Source: Lysobacteraceae bacterium
GTDB lineage: Bacteria; Pseudomonadota; Gammaproteobacteria; Xanthomonadales; Xanthomonadaceae
Direction: 5' to 3'
Assembly: GCA_003241895.1 (NCBI GenBank)
Contig: QBLY01000003.1
Span: forward strand, 30,201-94,200
DNA length: 64,000 nt
Each line of letters begins with the position of its first letter. Positions within the stretch are counted from its first letter, which is position 1. Position numbers and translations under genes: made by a program. The notes below the pieces were generated by a model. It saw only the letters and a program-made list of their open reading frames with translations. It was not told where the DNA came from and did no database searches. This document shows, in pieces, positions 8,569-15,835 of this stretch.

Positions 8569-9314
8569 GCCGGCACTCCCTTGATGGCTTCGGCATAGGC
8601 CCGCTGGAGCCGCGCAAAGCCCGTTTGCCATTGGCTGCCGCCGCGCGAAAGCTTCGCCAGCGAACGCGCCAGCCGCCGCAGGTTGCGTTCGCGCCAGGCA
8701 CCGCCGGATCGACGCCGGAGGCAGCGGTCAAAATCGATCAGCCATGGCTGGCCGTTTGCGTCCACCAGGACGTTGTCGGCGTTGAGGTCGGCGTGGTCCA
8801 GGCCGGCCAAATGGAAGCGCGCAACCGTCTCGCCCACCGCCTCCCAGGGGGCCTGGTCCACGTCCGGGCCCAGCCACCGCGACAGGGCCTTGGCGCCAGC
8901 GATCCGTTCAACCAGGATGGCCGCATCGTAGCCCCAGCCGCGGCGCCAGTACCCGGCCACCAGCGGGGCCGGCACCGGCAGGCCTTCGCCATGCAGCTGC
9001 GACAGCAGGCGGAACTCGGCGAGGCTGCGCACGCGCGACTCGCCGAGCCAGGCGTAACGCCGTAATCCGACCCTGGCCGCCAGGCCGCCGCGACGATAGT
9101 GGCGCAGCACCGCGTCGCCGGCGTCGCCCCGTACGAACCAGGCGGCGCCGCGCCCCCCCTCGCCGACAGGGCTGGCGGCACTGCCGTAGTGGGCCGGATC
9201 AAGCAGCTCGGGGCCGGCTTGCCGCAGCCGCACCGGGTCGAACACAATCAGGCCCGCGCCGCGAACATCGCGGAACGGCTGGTGTCGCTCGGCGGCGGCA
9301 GCACTCACTTCCAT
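8565..9314 (-). CDS. kdkA: 3-deoxy-D-manno-octulosonic acid (Kdo) kinase
   Basis: A 249-residue small lipid-carbohydrate kinase of the KdkA/RfaP type. Visible features are a GYDAAILVERI hinge, the catalytic loop HADLNADNVLVD (catalytic Asp and metal-binding Asn), and the metal-binding segment LIDFDRC. KdkA phosphorylates the Kdo residue on lipid A, a modification of inner-core LPS seen in Haemophilus and xanthomonads. A TTG start at 9332 is possible, but the ATG at 9314 keeps a gap from the divergent glycosyltransferase gene. Its job fits that neighbour, which also acts on LPS core. Confidence 0.85.
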   Translation of the reverse strand: MEVSAAAAERHQPFRDVRGAGLIVFDPVRLRQAGPELLDPAHYGSAASPVGEGGRGAAWFVRGDAGDAVLRHYRRGGLAARVGLRRYAWLGESRVRSLAEFRLLSQLHGEGLPVPAPLVAGYWRRGWGYDAAILVERIAGAKALSRWLGPDVDQAPWEAVGETVARFHLAGLDHADLNADNVLVDANGQPWLIDFDRCLRRRSGGAWRERNLRRLARSLAKLSRGGSQWQTGFARLQRAYAEAIKGVPA

Positions 9315-9331
9315 GCCGGCCAGTCTAACCA

Positions 9332-10459
9332 ATGCCCGTGAACATCGCGCCGCGATCGCTCTGCCTGATGCGCCTCTCGGCGCTTGGCGACGTCACCCAT
9401 GCGCTGGCGCTGGTGCGTGCGCTCCAGCGGGCCATGCCGGCACTGGCGATCACATGGATCATCGGCAAGGGCGAGGCGAAGCTGCTCGAGGGCCTGGACG
9501 GCGTCGAGTTCATCGTGTTCGACAAGAAAGCCGGCCTGGCCGGATGGCGCGACCTGCGTGCCAGGCTTGCCGGCCGCCGCTTCGACGTGCTGCTGCAGCT
9601 GCAGCTGGCGCTGCGCGCGGGGCTGGCGTCCACCCTGGTGCGTGCCGACCGGCGCATCGGTTTTGATCGCGCGCGCAGCAAGGAAGGCCATTCGCTGTTC
9701 ATCAATGAACGCATCGCGCCCGGTGGCCATCACGTGCTGGACGCCTTCCAGCAGTTCCTGGCGCCGCTGGGCATCAGCGCCGGCCCGGTGCAATGGCGCA
9801 TGCCGGTGCCCGAGGCCGCTTATGCCTGGGCGGAGCAACACTTGCCCGGCAACCAGCCCACCCTGCTGGTTTCGCCCTGCTCAAGCCACCCGCTGCGCAA
9901 TTGGCGCACCGATCGCTATGCGGCGGTCGCCGACCACGCCGCCGCCCGCGGCTGGCGCGTGGTGCTGTGCGGCGGCCGCAGCGCGCTTGAGCGCGACACC
10001 GCCGACGCCATCCTCGCCGCCATGGCCGCCCCGGCCCTGGACCTGGTGGGCAAGGACACGCTCAAGCAACTTCTGGCCCTGCTGGCCCGCGCCAGCCTGG
10101 TGCTGACCCCCGATTCGGGCCCGACCCACCTCGCCAACGCCATGGGCACGGCCGTACTCGGCCTGCATGCCTGCACCGACGCCGAGCGCTCTGGACCCTG
10201 GTCGGACACCCGCTGGTGCGTGAACCGCTACTACGATGCCGTCGAAGCTTTCCTCAAGATCCCCGCGGCAAAGGTCCGCTGGGGCCGCCGCGTCGAATTC
10301 CCGGGCGTCATGGACCTGATCACGGTGGGCGACGCGGTCGAGCGTTTCGACGCCTACGCTGCAGCCGCGGACGGGCGGGGCCGCCTGCCCGGCCAAGCCG
10401 GGCAGGACGGGCAAGATGGGCGACCGCACCGGCCGTCGGAGCAGGACCCGAAAATGTGA
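9332..10459 (+). CDS. Glycosyltransferase family 9 protein (LPS heptosyltransferase-like)
   Basis: A 375-residue GT-B enzyme of the heptosyltransferase family. The N-terminal LMRLSALGDVTHALALVRAL matches the RLSxxGD signature. The second domain has SPCSSHPLRNW and the donor-site motif TPDSGPTHLANAMG. Such enzymes add L-glycero-D-manno-heptose to Kdo or to the first heptose in LPS inner core. Which step this one performs cannot be told from sequence alone. The last 30 residues are Gly/Gln/Asp-rich low complexity. It is divergent from kdkA, the other LPS-core gene here. Confidence 0.85.
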   Translation: MPVNIAPRSLCLMRLSALGDVTHALALVRALQRAMPALAITWIIGKGEAKLLEGLDGVEFIVFDKKAGLAGWRDLRARLAGRRFDVLLQLQLALRAGLASTLVRADRRIGFDRARSKEGHSLFINERIAPGGHHVLDAFQQFLAPLGISAGPVQWRMPVPEAAYAWAEQHLPGNQPTLLVSPCSSHPLRNWRTDRYAAVADHAAARGWRVVLCGGRSALERDTADAILAAMAAPALDLVGKDTLKQLLALLARASLVLTPDSGPTHLANAMGTAVLGLHACTDAERSGPWSDTRWCVNRYYDAVEAFLKIPAAKVRWGRRVEFPGVMDLITVGDAVERFDAYAAAADGRGRLPGQAGQDGQDGRPHRPSEQDPKM

Positions 10460-10478
10460 GCGGGATCACATTTTTTTT
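10452..10478 (+). promoter_or_regulatory. Consensus CRP/Clp-type operator, also a possible terminator
   Basis: TGTGA-N6-TCACA at 10455-10470, with A/T flanks that extend the dyad to eight bases per arm, matches the CRP consensus exactly. Xanthomonad Clp recognises the same sequence. It overlaps the stop codon of the glycosyltransferase (10457-10459) and precedes the DUF1800 gene by about 103 bases. A run of eight T follows the right arm, so the same dyad could act as a factor-independent terminator for the glycosyltransferase gene. The two roles are not exclusive. Confidence 0.6.
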
Positions 10479-10573
10479 ACCTTCACGGCGAAAACAGGCC
10501 TGCGTTGGTGTAAATGTAGGCTGAACGGTCGCTAGCGGGCGACCACCTGCCAACCGCCCCCCGGAGCCGCCCG

Positions 10574-12775
10574 ATGCGCAGCCACGTTCTCCGACTCCTG
10601 CCGGTCGCCCTGCTTGTGTTCGGCTGTCCGCCGCTGGCGGCCCAGACCCTGCCCAACCTCACCGAGTTCACCAGCACGGCGGTGGCGGCGCACAGCGGCC
10701 TGTGCATGGAAGTGCCGGGCGCCTCCACGGCCGCCGACCTGCAGCTCACCCAGAACACCTGCAGCGGCCGACCCGAACAGGCGCTTCGCTTCGTACCCGT
10801 CAACGGGCAGCCTCAGGTCGCCAGCATTCGCACCGCCGGCGGCCTGTGCCTGGCGGCCCGCGCCGCCGGCACGGTGAACGGCACGGCGATCGTGCAGTTG
10901 GCCTGCACCAACACGGCAGACCAGCGATTCCGGCTCGAAGGCATCAGCACCACCACCACGTATCGCCTGCGCCACGTGGGGTCCGGGCGGTGCGTGGAGA
11001 TAGGCGGCAGCTCCACGCGTGCGGATGCAACCGTGCGCCTGTGGGACTGCCAGCAGCCCACGTCGGGCCGCAACCAGAACTGGGCGCTGGCTGGCGCCAC
11101 CGCCGGCGGTTTCGTGACCAGCCTGGCGGTACCCGCCAACCAGGCACAGGCCTCGCGCTTCCTGCAGCAGGCGACCTACGGCGCCACCAGCGCTGAAATC
11201 GCCCGCGTGGCCAGCATGGGCTACGCCGCCTGGATCGATGACCAGATCGCCCGTACGCCAACGCTGCACCTGCAGGTGCACCAGGCCATGCAGGCCGAAC
11301 TGGGTCCGCACTACACCGACCAGCGCGACCGCGACTGCGAGTTCTCGTGGGGCTGCAACCTGTCCCGCCATGACGCCTGGACCCAGGTCGCCGTGACCGG
11401 CAACGACCAGCTGCGCCAGCGCGTGGCGTTCGCGCTCAGCCAGTTCTTCGTCATTTCCGACGTCAGCGACAACGTCGGCTATTCGCAGCTGGCCATCAGT
11501 GACTACTACGACTCGCTGGCGGTGAACGCGTTCGGCAGCCATCGCGCGCTGATCGAGGAGGTGGCGCTGCACCCGCTGATGGGCCGCTACCTGGGCATGC
11601 TGCAGAACGAGAAAGCCAACCCCGCCCGCAACACCGAACCCGACGAGAACTTCGCCCGGGAAGTGATGCAGCTGTTCTCGATCGGCCTGGTGGAACTCAA
11701 CCTGGACGGCACGCCCAGGCGCGACGCCGGCGGCAGCACCATTCCCACCTACAACAACGAAGTGATCACCAACTTCGCCCGCGCGCTGACCGGCTGGAAC
11801 TTCGGCGGCGCCGCCAGCTGGTACGTGTGGGAAGACAACGTCAAGCTGCCCGGACTGATCCGGCCGATGACCCCGTGGGCGAACTACCACGACACCAACG
11901 CCAAGACCCTGTTCCCGGGCAACACCCTGGCGGCCGGCCGCACTGCGCAGGCCGACCTCACGTCGGCACTGGACGCATTGGCCAACCACGCCAACGTCGG
12001 GCCGTTCCTGGCCAAGCACCTGATCCAGCGTCTGGTCACCAGCAATCCTTCGCCCGACTACGTCCGGCGCGTCGCCGCCACCTTCAACAACAACGGCGCT
12101 GGCGTGCGCGGCGACATGGGCGCCGTGGTCAAGGCGATCCTGCTCGACCCCGAGGCGCGCGACATGGCCATCGCCGCGCGCGACGAGTACGGCAAGGTGA
12201 AGGAGCCGGTGCTTCGGCTGACCGCCATCTGGCGGGCGTTCGCCGCCCAGGGACAGGCCGTGGCCTCGCCGGCCGGCGCCACGACGCGTGCGCTGCTGCG
12301 CAACCGCGGCGCAGGCGGGGACATGGGCCAAACCGTGATGTCGTCGCCGTCGGTGTTCAATTTCTACCGGCCCAACTACCAGCCGCCCGGGGAGTTCCGC
12401 CGCCGCGGCCTGGTTGCACCGGAGCTGCAGATCGTCAACGAAGCAACGGCCATGACCACGTTCAACCACTGGCACGGCCGCCTGTTCCAGATGGATCGGG
12501 ATGACGCCACCATTCCCGCTACGGTCAGCGATGCGCGCTACTACACCGCGCGTTTCCGCCTGAACCTGTCGGCCGAGAAGGCGCTGGCGGTTTCACCCGG
12601 CGCCCTCGCCGACCGGATGAACCTGCTGCTGATGGCGGGGCGCATGAGCCCGGCGATGCGGCAGATCCTGATCGATTCGGCCTACGCCACGTCAATGAAC
12701 GACGGCGGCGGCGACCGGGTGGAAGACATGGTCTTCCTGATTGCGTCTTCACCCCAGTTTGCAGTGCAGAGGTAG
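10574..12775 (+). CDS. Secreted DUF1800 protein with N-terminal ricin-type lectin domain
   Basis: A 733-residue exported protein. Residues 1-24 form a signal peptide ending ALAAQ-like (PPLAAQ). Residues about 28-180 are a ricin B-type beta-trefoil with repeated CMEV, CLAA and CVEI strands and QxW-like ends (DQRFRL, NQNWAL). Residues about 185-733 are DUF1800, with FLQQATYG, REVMQLFSIGLVEL and VMSSPSVFNFYRP conserved stretches. DUF1800 has no established biochemical role. The lectin suggests that it binds a glycan outside the cell or in the envelope. It is followed after 3 bases by the DUF1501 gene, the usual partner. Confidence 0.88.
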   Translation: MRSHVLRLLPVALLVFGCPPLAAQTLPNLTEFTSTAVAAHSGLCMEVPGASTAADLQLTQNTCSGRPEQALRFVPVNGQPQVASIRTAGGLCLAARAAGTVNGTAIVQLACTNTADQRFRLEGISTTTTYRLRHVGSGRCVEIGGSSTRADATVRLWDCQQPTSGRNQNWALAGATAGGFVTSLAVPANQAQASRFLQQATYGATSAEIARVASMGYAAWIDDQIARTPTLHLQVHQAMQAELGPHYTDQRDRDCEFSWGCNLSRHDAWTQVAVTGNDQLRQRVAFALSQFFVISDVSDNVGYSQLAISDYYDSLAVNAFGSHRALIEEVALHPLMGRYLGMLQNEKANPARNTEPDENFAREVMQLFSIGLVELNLDGTPRRDAGGSTIPTYNNEVITNFARALTGWNFGGAASWYVWEDNVKLPGLIRPMTPWANYHDTNAKTLFPGNTLAAGRTAQADLTSALDALANHANVGPFLAKHLIQRLVTSNPSPDYVRRVAATFNNNGAGVRGDMGAVVKAILLDPEARDMAIAARDEYGKVKEPVLRLTAIWRAFAAQGQAVASPAGATTRALLRNRGAGGDMGQTVMSSPSVFNFYRPNYQPPGEFRRRGLVAPELQIVNEATAMTTFNHWHGRLFQMDRDDATIPATVSDARYYTARFRLNLSAEKALAVSPGALADRMNLLLMAGRMSPAMRQILIDSAYATSMNDGGGDRVEDMVFLIASSPQFAVQR

Positions 12776-12778
12776 GCC

Positions 12779-14239
12779 ATGAGCAGCAACGATTATTCGA
12801 AGTCGCGGCGCCGCTTCCTGGCGCAGTCCTCGCAGATCGCGCTGGGCAGCGCCGCGGCCTGGGCCACCCTGGGCCAGCTGCAGATGGTGCAGGCGTCCGA
12901 GCTGGGATTGGCCGAGGACTATCGGGCACTGGTGTGCATCTACCTGTTCGGCGGCGCCGACAGCTTCAACATGGTCATCCCGCGCACGCCGGCGGCCTTC
13001 GGCAGCTACCAGGCGGCACGCCCCGCGCTTTCCATCCCGCAGGCCAGCCTGCTGCCGATCACGCCGCTCAGCGGCGACGGCGGCGTCCAGTGGGGCCTGC
13101 ATCCGGCGCTGTCCGAGATCCAGGGCTTGTTCGAGTCCGGCCGTGCCGGCCTGCTCGCCAACGTCGGTCCGCTGATCACACCCACCAGCAAGGCCGCCTA
13201 CAGCGCACGCAGCGTGCCGCTGCCGCCCGAGCTGTTCTCGCACGTGGACCAGCAGGCCTACAGCATGTCCATGGGCAGCGAGACCGCCGCGCGCGCCGGC
13301 TGGGGCGGCAAGATCGCCGACCGCATGGCCGCCGCGGGTTTGCTGGTGGGCGCCGGGCTGCCGACCAGTATTTCCCTGTCGGGCACCAACATGTGGCAGG
13401 GCGGCGCCGCCGACGGCATCTACACCATGGGCGGCAGCGGCCCGACCCGCATCAATGACACCCTGCGCACGTCCAACACCTGGTCACGCGTGGTGCCGCG
13501 GCGCGACGCCTTCTACAAACTGCTCGACGCCGCCAAGCGCGACTCGTCGCTGTTCACCCGCGAACATGCGCGCATCAGCCAGCGCGCGCTCGACTTCAGC
13601 GAATTCGCCTTCAACGCGCTCAACAGCGCACCCGCCATCACCACGCCATTCCCGGTGGCCGGCCAGAATCGTTTGGCCGACACGCTCAAGACCGTGGCGC
13701 GTACCATCGCCGCGCGCGAGGCATTGGGCCAAAAGCGCCAGATCTTCTTCGTGGGTCTGGGCGGCTGGGACACGCACGACAACATGCTGCCCGACCACCA
13801 GCGGCTGCTGCGCACGCTCAGCGAAGCATCGGCGGCCTTCTACAACGCCACCGTCGAGCTGGGCGTTTCGGACAAGGTGACCTCGTTCACGATGACCGAC
13901 TTCGGCCGCACGCTCAACAACAACGGCGACGGCACAGACCACGGCTGGGGTGGCCACAGCTGGATCATCGGCGGCGACGTGGTGGGCCGCCGCATTTACG
14001 GCCAGATGCCGGAAATGCGCCTGGGCAGTGACCGGGACGTCGGCCGCGGCCGCATGATCCCGACCACGGCCATCGAACAGTTGGGCAGCACGCTGTCGCG
14101 CTGGTTCGGCCTGCGCCAGGGCGACGCGATGGACATCTTCCCGAACCTGCGCAACTTCGGCACGGGCGCCGACTACCTGCCGATGCTCGCCAGCAGCAAC
14201 CAGCTGCTCAACGAGATCGACTTCCGCCGCCGGCGCTGA
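12779..14239 (+). CDS. Tat-exported DUF1501 protein
   Basis: A 486-residue DUF1501 protein. The N-terminus has a twin-arginine motif SRRRFL (residues 9-14) followed by a weakly hydrophobic helix, so export is by Tat. The DUF1501 fold resembles the alkaline phosphatase/sulfatase superfamily: LVCIYLFGGADSFNMVIP near residue 45, a GGWDTHDN segment, and a TMTDFGRT...DHGWGGH segment that would hold metal ligands. It is almost certainly co-transcribed and functionally paired with the DUF1800 gene 3 bases upstream. Substrate and role are unknown. Confidence 0.88.
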   Translation: MSSNDYSKSRRRFLAQSSQIALGSAAAWATLGQLQMVQASELGLAEDYRALVCIYLFGGADSFNMVIPRTPAAFGSYQAARPALSIPQASLLPITPLSGDGGVQWGLHPALSEIQGLFESGRAGLLANVGPLITPTSKAAYSARSVPLPPELFSHVDQQAYSMSMGSETAARAGWGGKIADRMAAAGLLVGAGLPTSISLSGTNMWQGGAADGIYTMGGSGPTRINDTLRTSNTWSRVVPRRDAFYKLLDAAKRDSSLFTREHARISQRALDFSEFAFNALNSAPAITTPFPVAGQNRLADTLKTVARTIAAREALGQKRQIFFVGLGGWDTHDNMLPDHQRLLRTLSEASAAFYNATVELGVSDKVTSFTMTDFGRTLNNNGDGTDHGWGGHSWIIGGDVVGRRIYGQMPEMRLGSDRDVGRGRMIPTTAIEQLGSTLSRWFGLRQGDAMDIFPNLRNFGTGADYLPMLASSNQLLNEIDFRRRR

Positions 14240-14260
14240 TCCCGGCGGGCGGCGCGCCCC

Positions 14261-14665
14261 TCAGGGACTGCCTGCGCGGTAGTCCTGGTAGGACTTCTCT
14301 TCGACGTAGGCCGAGCCCAGCGCGACGTTGATGCTTTTCTTGATGCGGGCGCGCTCGTCGTTCTCGAAGTACACGGCGCGCGCCAGGGCGATGAATTCGG
14401 GGTCGAAGGCCTGGGCCTTCTCCTTGATGCGTATGTCGTCCTCGATCACCCACAGGCGCTCATTGACGGCCTTCAGGTCCAGGCGCAGGCGGGCGATGTC
14501 GGCACGCGCGGCCGGGTGCGCCATCCACGTCGACTCGAGCGCGTTGAGCTCGTTGCGCACGTTGGCCAGCTTGGCCGGGTCGGTCATGCGCTCGGACTTG
14601 ATCTGCAGGATGGAGATCTTGTCGAGCAGCTCGCCGAAGGAAACGGGGGCTTGGATTTCGGACAT
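14261..14665 (-). CDS. DUF6165-like small alpha-helical protein
   Basis: A 134-residue soluble, strongly helical, charged protein. Its N-terminus is a short conserved block (PVSFGELLDKISILQIKSERM), followed by long helices (VRNELNALESTW, LRLDLKAVNERLWVIEDDIR). It matches my memory of the DUF6165 family, which I cannot verify here. No catalytic motif is visible. The ATG at 14665 is taken because the family pattern starts a few residues later. It stands alone on the minus strand, convergent with the DUF1501 gene (21-base gap). Confidence 0.7.
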   Translation of the reverse strand: MSEIQAPVSFGELLDKISILQIKSERMTDPAKLANVRNELNALESTWMAHPAARADIARLRLDLKAVNERLWVIEDDIRIKEKAQAFDPEFIALARAVYFENDERARIKKSINVALGSAYVEEKSYQDYRAGSP

Positions 14666-14767
14666 GATCGACGGCTCTTGGCGGGTGGGATGCAGTTTAG
14701 CGCACGCGGCAGGAACGCAAAGGGGCACGCGCGGGGAAACGACCGCAAGGCACCGGGCCGCCGGGAT

Positions 14768-15595
14768 TCATTGCGGCCGGTTCGGCCTCGCCTCTTCCGC
14801 CTTCAGCACGTGGCCCTGGAGTTGGCTCACCTGCTCACGCAACGCCCGGATTTCGGACAGGATCAGGTCGCGCTCCTTCTGGCTTTCCTCGTCCTGTTCC
14901 TCGTGCATGCTGTTGACGATGATGGCGATGAACAGGTTCAGCACGATGAACGAGGAAACGAGCACGAAGGGAAGGAAAAACATCCATGCCAGTGGATAGA
15001 CTTCCATCACCGGGCGGACGATCCCCATGGACCAGCTCTCGAGCGTCATGATCTGGAAAAGCGAATAGAGCGACTCCCCGATGGATCCAAACCACTGCGG
15101 GAATGCTTCGCCGAACAGCTTGGTAGTGATCACCGACGCAACATAGAAAGTGAGCAGCAGCAGCAGGATCACGCTTCCCATCGCTGGAACGGCTGAAATG
15201 AGCCCGGTGACCACTTGCCGCATGCGTGGAACGACCGAGAGCAGGCGCAACACCCGGAGGATGCGCAGGGCGCGCAACACGGCGAAGCCGCCACCCACCG
15301 GCAGGTAGGCCACCGATACGATCACCGTGTCAAAGAGGTTCCAGCCGTCCCTGAAAAAATCGCGGCGCTGGACGTAGAGCTTCAACGCGAGTTCGACGGT
15401 GAAGATCGCCACGGCAATCTTGTCGAACAGGTAAAGCCAGTCCCCCGCCTGGTTCCTGATGTCCCTGTCGGTTTCGAGGCCGAGCGTCACCGCGTTGATG
15501 ATGATGACGGCCAGGATGAAATGGCCGAAGCGCGGATGGGCGACGATGGCCCTGGCGATCTCCCGGGGGTTTCGCTTTTCGATGTTCTGGTTCAA
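14768..15595 (-). CDS. Bacterial voltage-gated sodium channel (NaChBac/NavAb type)
   Basis: A 275-residue single-domain six-helix channel. The S4 voltage sensor has Arg108, 111, 114 and 117 in every third position (RALRILRVLRLL), with Arg124/126 after a proline. The pore filter TLESWSM (residues 184-190) is the bacterial sodium-channel signature. S6 is rich in Ile/Val with a conserved Asn region (FIVLNLFIAIIV), and the tail from about residue 232 is a coiled coil expected to tetramerise. The only upstream start in frame is TTG at 15595 without a clear SD, so the start is uncertain. It lies downstream of the tRNA-Ser(CGA) terminator and so needs its own promoter. Confidence 0.92.
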   Translation of the reverse strand: MNQNIEKRNPREIARAIVAHPRFGHFILAVIIINAVTLGLETDRDIRNQAGDWLYLFDKIAVAIFTVELALKLYVQRRDFFRDGWNLFDTVIVSVAYLPVGGGFAVLRALRILRVLRLLSVVPRMRQVVTGLISAVPAMGSVILLLLLTFYVASVITTKLFGEAFPQWFGSIGESLYSLFQIMTLESWSMGIVRPVMEVYPLAWMFFLPFVLVSSFIVLNLFIAIIVNSMHEEQDEESQKERDLILSEIRALREQVSQLQGHVLKAEEARPNRPQ

Positions 15596-15633
15596 GTCGG
15601 AAACCGCCGTTGGACAGGGTGGGAGGCAGGATC

Positions 15634-15667
15634 AAAAAAAAGGGCCCAGCCCTGAGGCCAAGCCCTT
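15634..15667 (-). terminator. Rho-independent terminator after tRNA-Ser(CGA)
   Basis: On the minus strand a 12-pair stem (AAGGGCTTGGCC with GGCTGGGCCCTT, three G-T wobbles) encloses a TCAG loop and is followed by six or more T. It lies just past the tRNA CCA end and in front of the sodium-channel gene. Confidence 0.85.
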
Positions 15668-15675
15668 TTCCAATT

Positions 15676-15765
<90 letters not shown>

Positions 15766-15835
15766 GGGACCCCGGTGCAGCGGTCGCACCACCGGGGCTG
15801 CGAATTATAGGTGGCCTTCGGCCGATCCGCCAGCC

